Below, one piece after another: positions 18,488 to 25,779 of a stretch of DNA of 43,925 nucleotides (the stretch's first letter is position 1; every line of letters begins with the position of its first letter). This stretch comes from Candidatus Brachythrix odensensis. GTDB taxonomy: Bacteria > Chloroflexota > Anaerolineae > J036 > Brachytrichaceae. The translations under genes were made by a program, and so were the position numbers. The notes beneath the pieces are model-generated. The model ran no database searches, was not told where the DNA came from, and saw only the letters and a program-made list of their open reading frames with translations. The stretch spans positions 1 through 43,925 of the forward strand of contig JADKDT010000021.1 of assembly GCA_016714465.1 (NCBI GenBank). Direction: 5' to 3'.

Positions 18488-19471
18488 ATGGCAGAAATCA
18501 CCTATCGCGAAGCGCTCAAGCGCGCCCTCCGTGAAGAAATGCAGCGCGACCCCAACGTCGTCGTGTGGGGCGAGGATATCGTCCACTACAACAACGGCGG
18601 CGCCTACGGCGTGACCCAGGGCCTGTCCAAGGAATTCCCAGGCCGAATTCGCGACACGCCCATCGCCGAAGAGGCGATCGTTGGTATTGGGGTGGGGGCC
18701 GCCATGGGCGGCATGCGGCCCGTGTGCGAGATTATGACGGTCAACTTCACCCTCGTGGCCTGGGACCAGATTGTCAACCACGCCGCCAAACAGCACCACA
18801 TGTTCAACGGCCAGATCAAGGTGCCGATGGTGATCCGGACGCCCAACGGTTTTGGACGGACTGCGTCGACCCACTCGCAGAATTTCGATTCCTGGTTCGC
18901 CGGGCTGCCCGGGATCAAGGTCGTCACCCCGGCCACGCCCTACGACGCTAAAGGCTTGCTCAAGGCTGCCATCCGGGATGATGACCCGGTCGTCTTCCTC
19001 GAGCATCTTGCGCTATATGGCATGAAGGGCGAAGTGCCAGACCAGGAGTACGTCATCCCGATCGGCGTCGCCGAAACCAAACGGGTCGGCAAGCACATCA
19101 CTGTCGTGTCGTGGGGGCGCATGGTCCTCGAGTGTCTGAAGGCGGCGACCACGCTCGCCGCGGAGGGTGTCGAGCTCGAGGTCGTCGATTTGCGCACGCT
19201 CCGGCCGATCGATCTATCGCTGGCGCTCGCCTCGATCAAGAAGACCAACCGCGCCATCGTCGCCGAAGAGGGCTGGCGTTCGGGCGGGTTGGGGGCCGAG
19301 ATTGCGGCTTCGCTCACCGAGATGGGCTTCAATGACCTGGATGCCCCGGTTGCCCGGGTGGCCGCCCTTGAAGTGCCCATGCCATACGCCAAGAATCTCG
19401 AGCGGGCGACCCTGCCGTTCGCCGAAGACGTCGTCGCCGCCTGCCGGGCGATGCTTCAAAAGCAGTACTAG
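18488..19471 (+). CDS. pdhB: Pyruvate dehydrogenase E1 beta subunit
   Basis: Partner of E1 alpha, 327 residues with a transketolase pyrimidine-binding domain and a C-terminal transketolase domain. It starts 'MAEITYREALKRALREEM'. Diagnostic segments are 'VWGEDIVHYNNGGAYGVTQG' (the active-site glutamate region), 'PIAEEAIVGIGVGAAMGG' and 'VVDLRTLRPIDL'. Uninterrupted. The closely related acetoin and branched-chain E1 beta proteins cannot be fully excluded, but the E1-E1-E2 order suits PDH. Confidence 0.93.
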   Translation: MAEITYREALKRALREEMQRDPNVVVWGEDIVHYNNGGAYGVTQGLSKEFPGRIRDTPIAEEAIVGIGVGAAMGGMRPVCEIMTVNFTLVAWDQIVNHAAKQHHMFNGQIKVPMVIRTPNGFGRTASTHSQNFDSWFAGLPGIKVVTPATPYDAKGLLKAAIRDDDPVVFLEHLALYGMKGEVPDQEYVIPIGVAETKRVGKHITVVSWGRMVLECLKAATTLAAEGVELEVVDLRTLRPIDLSLALASIKKTNRAIVAEEGWRSGGLGAEIAASLTEMGFNDLDAPVARVAALEVPMPYAKNLERATLPFAEDVVAACRAMLQKQY

Positions 19472-19510
19472 CCTGAGCGGGCCGTCCGCGCGGCGCGCTT
19501 TCCAACACCG

Positions 19511-21017
19511 ATGGCCACAAATATCACGATGCCCCAGATGGGGTTCGACATGACCGAGGGCACGATCGCCAACTGGTTGAAAAATGAGGGCGATCCGGTG
19601 CTGAAGGGCGATCCGATTGCCGAGATCGAGACCGACAAGACGACCATCCAGATTGAGGCCTTCGCCTCAGGTGTGTTGGCGAAGATCGTTGTTCCGGCTG
19701 GCGGCAAGGTCCCCGTCGGAGCCACCATCGGGATCATCGCCGCCGCGGGCGAGGCCGTCGCCGCTGCGGGTCCGGCGCCTGCCGCCGCGCCCGTTGCCGC
19801 ATCACCTGCGGCTGTCGCCACGCCTGTTGCTGCCACACCCGTCGCCGCAGCGCCCGCAGCCGTTAGCCCCGCTGCCGCCCCAAGCGCAACGCCAGCAAAC
19901 GCCACCCCCTGTAGCGCGCCGCATGGCTGAAGAGATGGGAGTCGATCTGACCCGTATCGCCGGCAGCGGCCGCGACGGACAGATCACAAAAGGCGATGTC
20001 GACGCGTTTCTGGCCAGTGCCAAGGCCGCTCCCGCCCCAGCGAAGGGCCCTGAGCTCGTCGAAGGGCCCAAGCCTGCCGTGACAGTGCCGGCGCCTGCCG
20101 CCGCGCCAGCGGCGACCGCTACAGGCCGGATCATTGCGTCGCCGGCTGCCAAGGCTGTCGCGGCCGAGAAGGGCGTCGACCTGCGCCAGGTCGTGGGAAG
20201 CGGCCCCGAGGGCCGGGTCATGAAGGCCGATGTTGAGGCCGCTCCGGTCAAGGCACCCGTGGCAGCGTCTGCCGTCGCCGCTGCGCCCATCGCGCCAGTT
20301 GCTACCGCAGCCGCCGCCGCGCCCGCCGCCGGCGATACCCGCAAGCCGCTCAGCCGGATGCGCCAGATCATCGCCACCCGCACCCAGCAGAGCAAGGCCA
20401 ACGCCCCGCACTTCTACATCACCGTCGCGGTCGAGATGGACGCCGCGCTGTCCCTGCGCACGCAAGTCAATGAGTCGCTCAAGGCCGAAGGCGTCAAGGT
20501 CTCGGTCAACGACCTCGTCGTGCGGGCCGTGGCGCTCGCCCTCAAGAAGTTCCCCGGCATGAATTCCTCCTTTGCTGGGGATGCCATCGAGACCCACGGG
20601 GGGATCCACGTCGGGAACGCTGTCTCGCTTGAAAGTGGCCTGATCACGGTCACGGTGCGGGATGCTGACCAGAAGACCCTCAAGCAGATCTCGGTCGAGA
20701 TGACCGGGCTGGCCAGCCGGGCCAAGAGCGGTAAGACCCTGCCGGGCGACGCGGGCGGGCAGACCTTCAGCATCAGCAACCTGGGCATGTATGGGGTGGA
20801 GAACTTCATCGCCATCATCAACGGCCCCGACGCCGGGATCCTGGCGGTTGCGGCGGCCAAACCGGAGGCGGTCGTCCGCGACGGCCAGATCGTCATCCGC
20901 AGCATCATGCGCATCACGCTCTCGGGCGACCACCGGGTCACTGATGGGGCCGCGGGCGCCGACTTTGTCAACGAGGTCAAGCGCCTGCTCGAGAATCCGT
21001 GGAGTCTGGTGCTCTAG
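19511..21017 (+). CDS. pdhC: Dihydrolipoamide acyltransferase E2 with two E3-binding domains, frame broken near 19907
   Basis: Core transacetylase of the complex. One lipoyl domain (residues 1-78) has the lipoylation lysine at Lys43 in 'EIETDKTTIQIEA'. A long Ala/Pro linker follows, then two peripheral-subunit-binding domains: 'RRMAEEMGVDLTRIAGSG...' (about 19910-20018) and 'SPAAKAVAAEKGVDLRQVVG' (about 20138-20240). The catalytic domain ends with 'SGDHRVTDGA'. An extra C in the run 19905-19909 breaks the frame inside the linker; C4 instead of C5 restores 'ATPVARRMAEE'. The linker between the two binding domains contains the residues KGPELVEGP, encoded by an interspersed DNA repeat. No E3 gene (lpd) is in the window. 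Confidence 0.92.
20048..20066 (-). repeat. Interspersed CCCTTCGACGAGCTCAGGG-type element inside the E2 gene
   Basis: Read on the minus strand, these 19 bases match 22791-22809 (CCCTTCGACAGGCTCAGGG) at 17 positions. In the E2 frame the element encodes part of KGPELVEGP within the flexible linker between the two E3-binding domains, keeping the frame open. Confidence 0.8.
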
Positions 21018-21054
21018 ACGACGCGGACCCTGTTATCGCTTGTGAAACGCTTGA

Positions 21055-21151
21055 TCTATCCGCAGATTACGCAGATTACCGCCGATTCCTTCTTGGCTGT
21101 GCGCGCCATGCATGTCCATGATCGCTGAAACCTGCGTAGTCTGCGGATAGA
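21055..21151. repeat. Inverted repeat of a TCTGCGTAATCTGCGG-type motif
   Basis: 21055-21074 and 21132-21151 are reverse complements with one mismatch in 20 bases, about 57 bases apart. The motif (AATCTGCGTAATCTGYGG on the minus strand) recurs once more near 29180-29200. It fills the space between the PDH cluster and the glycosylase gene; a role as terminator is possible but unproven. Confidence 0.7.
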
Positions 21152-21167
21152 CAACTGACTTCCACGT

Positions 21168-21791
21168 GTGAACTCCGCCGCCACGCTCGCCGCCGCCGCC
21201 GAACATCTCGCGATCCGCGACGCGCGCCTGGGCGAGGTGATCCGGCGGTCGGGCCCGTGCGGATTGCGCCCCGACCGGCGCTATTTGCGCAATCTGATCT
21301 CGGCCATCGCCAACCAGCAACTCTCCGGAAAGGCGGCGGCGACCATCTTTGGGCGTTTTCTGGCCCTCTATCCGGCCCGGCGTTTCCCGACCCCCCAGCA
21401 GATCATCGACACACCGGATGAGGCGCTGCGCGGCACGGGGTTCTCCCGTCCAAAGGTCGCCTACATCAAGGATCTGTGCGCGCATGTCATAAATGGGCGA
21501 TTGCGGCTCGACCGCATGTCGCGCCTGAGCGATGCCGAAGTGACAACGGCGATTACGGCCGTGCATGGGCTGGGGGTGTGGAGCGCCCACATGTTCATGA
21601 TGTTCTCGCTCGCCCGTCTGGACGTGCGGCCGGTCGGCGACCTGGGCATCCGCAAGGGCTTCAAGAAGGTGTATGGCCTGCGCAAGGCGCCCACGCCTGA
21701 GCGCATGCACGCCATCGCCGCTGCGAATGGCTGGGCGCCCTATCGCAGCGTCGCAAGCTGGTATCTGTGGCGAAGCCTGGACGCGCCATGA
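21168..21791 (+). CDS. DNA-3-methyladenine glycosylase, AlkA/HhH-GPD type
   Basis: Base-excision-repair glycosylase that removes alkylated purines. Start is GTG 21168; 207 residues. The helix-hairpin-helix is 'VHGLGVWSAHMFMMF', followed by 'DVRPVGDLGIRKGFKK' with the catalytic aspartate in GDLGIRKG. The N-terminal 'LISAIANQQLSGKAAATI' is the usual HhH-GPD opening. No iron-sulfur cysteines, which agrees with the AlkA rather than the Nth/MutY branch. The stop overlaps the start of the next gene (ATGA). Confidence 0.9.
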   Translation: MNSAATLAAAAEHLAIRDARLGEVIRRSGPCGLRPDRRYLRNLISAIANQQLSGKAAATIFGRFLALYPARRFPTPQQIIDTPDEALRGTGFSRPKVAYIKDLCAHVINGRLRLDRMSRLSDAEVTTAITAVHGLGVWSAHMFMMFSLARLDVRPVGDLGIRKGFKKVYGLRKAPTPERMHAIAAANGWAPYRSVASWYLWRSLDAP

Positions 21792-22654
21792 CGTTCGCCC
21801 GCAGTTGGGCCGGGCTGCTGTTGTCGCTGGTCCTTGCCGCCTGCTCGATGCCAGCAGCGACCGCCACACCCGCACCCACGATCACGGCCTCGCCACCGAC
21901 CCGGACACCGGTTGCGCGGCAGACACCCACGGCTGTCGCCCAACCGCCGATTCCGACCGCGCCCGTGCCCGTCCGGCCCGGGATCGAGATCCTGGTCGTG
22001 CCGCTCGTCGTGGCCGGGGTCGAGGCGGGCGAGACGCTGGTCGTCGCCCGGATTGACCCGGCCAAGGCCGATGTGCGCGTGCGTTATGCGCCGAAACAGC
22101 CGCGCCCGGTGCAGACCTGGCTGACGGACAGCGGGGCTGACATCGTCATCAACGCCGGCTACTTCACCCAGGACAACCTGGCCACCGGCCTGCTCATCGC
22201 CGACGGCGCGGTCACGGGGCAGACCTATCGCGGGTTTGGCGGCCTCTTCACCGTCCGGGCCGGTCCGCCGGCGACCCTCTCTCTGCAGTGGCTCAAGGAA
22301 CAGCCGTATGTCGCCGACCGCAGGATCACCCAGGCGGTCGAGAGCTTCCCGATGCTGGTCCGCAAGGGCAAGGTGGTGGACGGAATCAACGACGATGGCC
22401 GGCGCAACCGGCGTAGTTTTGTCGCCCTCGACCGCTCGGGCCGGCTGCTGCTGGGCGTCACACGTTATGCATCGCTCACCCTGACCGATCTGGCCGCGGC
22501 CCTGGCCGGCCAGCCCGCCCTCGCCGTCGACGCCGCGCTCAACCTGGACGGCGGCGCGTCCAGCGGCCTGGCCATCCGCCCCCCAGCCGACGCGCTCGCC
22601 ATCGACTCGTTTGAGGCGGTCCCGGCGGTCATTACCGTCACGGGGAAGAAGTAG
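21788..22654 (+). CDS. Lipoprotein with phosphodiester glycosidase (NAGPA) domain
   Basis: Exported lipoprotein: hydrophobic signal (residues 7-18) and lipobox LAAC with the lipid-modified Cys19. A Thr/Pro/Ala-rich linker follows (about 20-65), as often seen in Chloroflexota exported proteins. The rest is a DUF2233/NAGPA-like domain with 'INAGYFTQDNLATGL', 'SFPMLVRKGKVVDG', 'RRNRRSFVALDRSGRLLLG' and 'LNLDGGASSGL', the most conserved motif of the family. It probably cleaves a glycan phosphodiester at the cell surface; the substrate is unknown. ATG 21788 overlaps the glycosylase stop, so the two may be co-transcribed. Confidence 0.88.
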   Translation: MTFARSWAGLLLSLVLAACSMPAATATPAPTITASPPTRTPVARQTPTAVAQPPIPTAPVPVRPGIEILVVPLVVAGVEAGETLVVARIDPAKADVRVRYAPKQPRPVQTWLTDSGADIVINAGYFTQDNLATGLLIADGAVTGQTYRGFGGLFTVRAGPPATLSLQWLKEQPYVADRRITQAVESFPMLVRKGKVVDGINDDGRRNRRSFVALDRSGRLLLGVTRYASLTLTDLAAALAGQPALAVDAALNLDGGASSGLAIRPPADALAIDSFEAVPAVITVTGKK

Positions 22655-22655
22655 C

Positions 22656-22740
22656 GGTAACGTTGGTAACGTTGATAACGTTGATAACGTTGGTAACGTT
22701 CGTCAGGTTTGGTCAGGTGGGTCAGGTGTGATCAGGTGGG
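22656..22740 (+). repeat. Tandem array: five GRTAACGTT units then four TCAGGT units
   Basis: Five exact 9-bp steps (GGTAACGTT x2, GATAACGTT x2, GGTAACGTT) cover 22656-22700, directly after the lipoprotein stop. Four units of about 10 bp with core GTCAGGT or ATCAGGT cover 22702-22740. The same composite occurs inverted at 24010-24113. Confidence 0.9.
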
Positions 22741-22773
22741 GTCCACCTGCAAGGTGGGCCCCACCTAACTCGC

Positions 22774-22912
22774 CCGTCATCCCGCGCGAACCCTTCGACA
22801 GGCTCAGGGCGAAGCGCGGGACCCATACCGATGCCGGGTGCGACCTTGGGGCGCGCAAAACGCCAACACAACACCGTCATCCCGCGCGAAAGCGCGGGAC
22901 CCATACCGATGC
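22774..22912 (+). repeat. Two copies of a GTCATCCCGCGC hairpin repeat, one with a nested insertion
   Basis: 22874-22912 is a 39-base unit: CCGTCATCCCGCGCGAA, then AGCGCGGGACC and a CATACCGATGC tail, with the core TCCCGCGC/GCGCGGGA able to pair. 22774-22834 is the same unit with 22 extra bases inserted in the loop, containing CCCTTCGACAGGCTCAGGG. Together with the preceding array, this fills the roughly 330 bases between the lipoprotein stop and the next gene. No coding sequence or promoter is evident in that stretch. Confidence 0.8.
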
Positions 22913-23067
22913 AGCCCCGACCTGGCGCGCGGATTACGACTCAGGCGCGCGTTGGGATGCGATACTGAACGAAGAATCCGAACAATGATGAACAAGGGAA
23001 CACGCTTACCAAATATGGTTGGAGCTACACCAGAGGGGTACTCAATTCGGACCATCCGGACTTCCCG

Positions 23068-23758
23068 ATGTTGACACCTCGTGAAGAAGACAGCAATGGC
23101 TTTCTATCGTTCCTCGGCTCCGGTCTTCGGAGAGGCAGCAGATTCGGAAATCCCTGTGTAGCTGGCATCGAATTCTGGGCGGGTGAAACAGACGACCGCG
23201 CTGACGATTACGAGTTGTGGGCGAATGACATTCGATCAAAGATTCTGGTCGGTTTGTCGGCCGACCCTGGTCTGAGCTGGTATATCAGTGTCTACGGCGA
23301 CCGCTTTGGCGAGCATGGGTTGTGGCCGGATGCGCGGAGTACTTGCGGGTACGGCAGACGTGCTCGGTCTTGGTGTGTGTAACGTCGGGGCCTGGGTGCC
23401 AATGGGCCAGACAACATACCGCAAACCATTTGCTGAGGTGCCGCGGGGTCAGCTTCAGGCTTTTGTGGATTCGTGCTGGAAGGATGCATACGCCGGCTAC
23501 CCGATTGAGGGCTACTGTATGCAGTCGCAAAGCATCGACACGCTGCAGCGCTGGGACGCAAGGGAGCGTGACGAAGCGCTTTTCAAGGATGTGCTCGATA
23601 GCTGCCAGTGCATGTTCTATACCACGCCCGCCGAGAACCGAGACTTTACATTCATCTCCAACAAGTTGCAGTATGCGGACTTCTCGCGATTGATCGAGGA
23701 TCTCAGGAACAACGGGACCCTCGATGGGGTGCGGTTACGCTTTTTCCCCCGACCCTGA
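23068..23758 (+). CDS. Unrecognised protein of lower GC, frame broken near 23330
   Basis: I do not recognise this gene. From ATG 23068 the frame reads 'MLTPREEDSNGFLSFLGSGL' and continues with a plausible acidic, Trp-rich sequence up to about 23330. The next frame then continues 'RGVLAGTADVLGLGVCNVGA', 'YRKPFAEVPRGQL', 'MFYTTPAENRDFTFIS' and ends at 23758. Removing one base near 23325-23340 joins them into about 230 residues. Coding-like sequence extends upstream in the first frame to 22969 ('KYGWSYTRGVLNSDHPDFP') without a start codon, so the 5' end is probably also damaged. Base composition is visibly less GC-rich than the neighbours. It sits between inverted repeat arrays, suggesting acquired DNA. 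No signal peptide or membrane segment. Confidence 0.55.
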
Positions 23759-24107
23759 CTTGGCGCATCCACCATTATCTGGCCAGCATGACCCAGTCCG
23801 ACCTGGTCGTATGGGACCGGCGTGCAACGCCCTGGGAACCGGGTTTCCTGCATCGCCTGAAAGACCGAAACGGGATCGGTCCCGTGAAATGGCCCAACTG
23901 GGCAAATAGCTGCGCGTGTGATCGCGCCCCTCAACCGCCGATGCAACGCCCGCGCGGAGTGCGGGCGTTGCATCGGCTTCCGCCTGGGAGAAGGCTTGGG
24001 CTCGCACCGGTCGGTCCCTCTGACCAAACCTTACCCACCTGACCAAACCTGCCAAACCTGACGAACGTTATCAACGTTACAAACGTTATCCACCTGACCA
24101 AACCTGA
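23759..24107. other. Intergenic stretch with hairpins and repeats, no gene seen
   Basis: Between the unrecognised gene and rsmD (convergent) I see no supportable gene. A frame on the plus strand (23608-24042) is open but overlaps the preceding gene in another frame and has no family-like sequence. The stretch contains a palindrome (23938-23976) and the inverted AACGTT/TCAGGT array (24010-24113). Confidence 0.6.
23938..23976. repeat. Palindromic hairpin with GGA loop
   Basis: Arms 23938-23955 and 23959-23976 pair over 18 bp with one mismatch. Arm CCGATGCAACGCCCGCGC, loop GGA. Structural member of the palindrome family. Confidence 0.8.
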
Positions 24108-24113
24108 TCAAAC
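24010..24113 (-). repeat. Inverted copy of the TCAGGT/AACGTT array
   Basis: Contains three AACGTT units (AACGTTATC, AACGTTACA, AACGTTATC at 24064-24090) and several CCTGACCAAA/CCACCTGACC units. On the minus strand it shares AACGTTCGTCAGGTTTGG exactly with the array at 22656-22740, so the two arrays face each other across about 1.3 kb. Its edge supplies the rsmD stop codon (24108-24110). Confidence 0.85.
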
Positions 24114-24666
24114 CTCATCCTCCGGCCGCTGATAGAAACACACCAACGTCTTGCCGTATTTGCGCTCCTCGACCAGTTCGAAGTTCTTGAGCGTCAGGGC
24201 CTGGAACTCGCTCGGATCGATCTGGACGATGATCTCGCCGTCCTCGGCCAGCCAGCCCGGCGCAGCATCCAGCGCCTGAAGCGCCTTCGCCCACAGCCCG
24301 GCGTACTGGGGTGGGGCGACGTAGATGAAGTCAAATTCGCGTGGCGCGCCGCGCAGGAAGCGGAAGGCGTCCTGGCGCACGACCCGGGCCCGCTCGATCA
24401 GGCGGGTGCTGGCCAGGATTGTCCTTGATCGTGTCGATGGCTTCCGGCGCGTTGTCGATCAGGGTCGCGTCCGCCGCGCCCCGGCTGAGGGCCTCGATCC
24501 CCACCGCGCCAGTGCCCGCGAAGAGGTCGAGCCACGAACTGCCCTGCACGTCATCCTGCAGGATGTTGAAAACGGCCTGTTTGACGATATCGGTGATGGG
24601 CCGGGTGGTATCGCCCGGGACCGATTTGAGGACGCGCCCGCGCGCGCTGCCAGTGGTTACACGCAT
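24108..24666 (-). CDS. rsmD: 16S rRNA guanine-966 N2-methyltransferase RsmD, frame broken near 24416
   Basis: SAM-dependent methyltransferase acting on 16S rRNA during 30S assembly. The first frame from ATG 24666 has 'MRVTTGSARGRVLKSVPGD', 'TRPITDIVKQAVFNIL' and the SAM motif 'LDLFAGTGAVGIEALSRGA'. The second frame has 'VRQDAFRFLRGAPREFDFIY' then VAPPQY, in place of the usual (D/N)PPY catalytic motif, and 'GEIIVQIDPSEF'. One extra base (CC for C in AATCCTGGCC; GG at 24416-24417 on the plus strand) splits the frame; restored length is about 185 residues. The last codon and stop (GTT TGA) lie inside the TCAGGT array. Follows the phosphatase gene by 14 bases. Confidence 0.9.
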
Positions 24667-24680
24667 CTTGGAATCCTCTC

Positions 24681-25208
24681 CTACCGCACTTCCACGCGGG
24701 CCGGCTCAAAGATGAGCTCGAGCTTCCAGGCCGCGCCGTCCCGTACCGCGCGCCAGATTCCGGCCGTCGGGAGCGGGTTGCCGCCGTGGAAGTTGTAGGG
24801 CGTCAGATCGAGCGTGTCGTTTGATAGCAATTGCAGCATCGCTCGGACCGGCGAGCCATGCGACACAAACGCGACCGGACCCGCAGGATCGGCCTCGAGG
24901 CGGGCAAGGAATGCCGACATCCGCTCGCGCACGCGTTCGAACGGCTCATCATTCCGCATCTCGCGGATGTCCTCGACCGTCTCGCGCTCAAGGCCGGTCT
25001 CCTCGGCGATGATGGCGGCGGTCTCCATCGCCCGGTCAAGCGGCGAGGCGTACAGTTTTTCGATCCCGCAATGGCTGAGATACAGGGCCGCGGCTCGGGC
25101 TTCTCCCCGCCCGAGCTCAGCCAGGGGCGGGCCCGGGACCCGGTCATAGGGGATGTTGGTGCCTTGCTGCGGCGCGGCATGGCGGACGATGTAGATCTCA
25201 TTCAACAT
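24681..25208 (-). CDS. Histidine phosphatase superfamily (phosphoglycerate-mutase-like) protein
   Basis: The start is ATG 25208 ('MLNEIYIVRHAAPQQGTN'), 175 residues; an open frame upstream lies over the next gene and is not family-like. The catalytic motif is 'IVRHAAP' (Arg-His), the second histidine is in 'FVSHGSPVRAML', and 'YASPLDRAMETAAIIAEETG' with an acidic 'REMRNDEPFE' complete the pattern. The substrate (sugar phosphate, nucleotide or cofactor phosphate) cannot be predicted. It sits between a small membrane protein and rsmD in one minus-strand unit. Confidence 0.88.
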   Translation of the reverse strand: MLNEIYIVRHAAPQQGTNIPYDRVPGPPLAELGRGEARAAALYLSHCGIEKLYASPLDRAMETAAIIAEETGLERETVEDIREMRNDEPFERVRERMSAFLARLEADPAGPVAFVSHGSPVRAMLQLLSNDTLDLTPYNFHGGNPLPTAGIWRAVRDGAAWKLELIFEPARVEVR

Positions 25209-25222
25209 GTTGATTGCGTTCG

Positions 25223-25570
25223 TTATTGGCAGACCGCCCGCGCGCCGGTCAGGCACTGGCAGGTCTGCGGCTCGCGGGTCAGGCTCAGGCGATTGGCCCA
25301 ACTCAGATAGGTGAAGGTCGTGCGGGCGCACAGGGCGCCGGGCTCCGTGCCGGCCGCCGGATCGGTGGTCTGCAAGGCGATCCCGGTCGGCCGGCGATCG
25401 CGGGTCATCCACAGCCGCCCGACGCGCTGCGGGTCGCCGCCGTTGAAGGTGATGCCTTCCGGGGTGAGGGCCAGGTAATAGGCCAGACCGAGGACGCATG
25501 GCAAGCCGAGGGCCAGACCGACCACGGCCCCCAATCCGATGCGTTCGCTCCAGACTCGTTTCTTGGACAC
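25223..25570 (-). CDS. Hypothetical single-pass membrane protein
   Basis: 115 residues: a basic N-terminus 'MSKKRVWSERIG', one hydrophobic segment (about residues 12-34), then an extracytoplasmic domain with 'GITFNGGDPQRVGRLWMT' and four cysteines ('GALCARTTF', 'QTCQCL', C-terminal 'AVCQ'). The even number of cysteines outside the membrane suggests disulfides. I do not recognise the family. Spacing of 14 bases to the phosphatase gene suggests a shared transcript. Confidence 0.6.
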   Translation of the reverse strand: MSKKRVWSERIGLGAVVGLALGLPCVLGLAYYLALTPEGITFNGGDPQRVGRLWMTRDRRPTGIALQTTDPAAGTEPGALCARTTFTYLSWANRLSLTREPQTCQCLTGARAVCQ

Positions 25571-25601
25571 GGGTTTCGTTCGTCATCCCAGGCACGGACC
25601 T

Positions 25602-25646
25602 GCGAGAACGCAATCCCCGCGCGCAGCGCGGGGATTGCGTTCTCGC
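25602..25646. repeat. Perfect 21-bp palindrome with GCA loop
   Basis: Arms 25602-25622 and 25626-25646 are exact complements; the inner stem is CCCCGCGC/GCGCGGGG. It lies between the divergent small membrane protein and tRNA-Leu, so it is not a simple terminator. Confidence 0.85.
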
Positions 25647-25671
25647 TCCTAGCGATTGGGATGGGGTCTAG

Positions 25672-25677
25672 TATAAT
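25672..25677 (+). promoter_or_regulatory. -10 box for the tRNA-Leu / trigger factor transcript
   Basis: TATAAT in the context CTAGTATAATC, 14 bases before tRNA-Leu. No convincing -35 box is present. Because trigger factor starts 4 bases after the tRNA, this promoter probably serves both. Confidence 0.5.
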
Positions 25678-25691
25678 CTTTCGGCTACGCC

Positions 25692-25775
25692 GGGGACGTG
25701 CTGAAATTGGCAGACAGGCATGGTTTAGGCCCATGTGCCCTTACAGGTGTGCAGGTTCAAGTCCTGTCGTCCCCA
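25692..25775 (+). tRNA. tRNA-Leu (anticodon UAG)
   Basis: 84 bases. The acceptor stem GGGGACG pairs with CGTCCCC; discriminator A at 25775. Anticodon stem CATGG/CCATG with loop TTTAGGC gives anticodon TAG. A long class II variable arm and the T arm GCAGGTTCAAGTCCTGT are present. CCA is not encoded. The trigger factor ATG begins only four bases after the discriminator. Confidence 0.93.
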
Positions 25776-25779
25776 TGCT

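Noticed and set aside
23608..24042. Separate plus-strand gene after the unrecognised gene
   Set aside because: It overlaps coding-like sequence in another frame, runs through a palindrome and the repeat array, and shows no recognisable family pattern.
22656..24090. CRISPR array
   Set aside because: The repeats are 9-10 bp with no unique spacers of regular length and no cas genes.
22656..24113. Insertion sequence or composite transposon bounded by the inverted arrays
   Set aside because: No transposase frame, terminal dinucleotide pattern or target-site duplication was found; only the inverted repeat arrangement supports mobility.
25209..25613. N-terminal extension of the histidine phosphatase
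   Set aside because: The extension is Arg/Pro-rich and overlaps the small membrane protein gene; ATG 25208 begins directly at the conserved first strand and RH motif.
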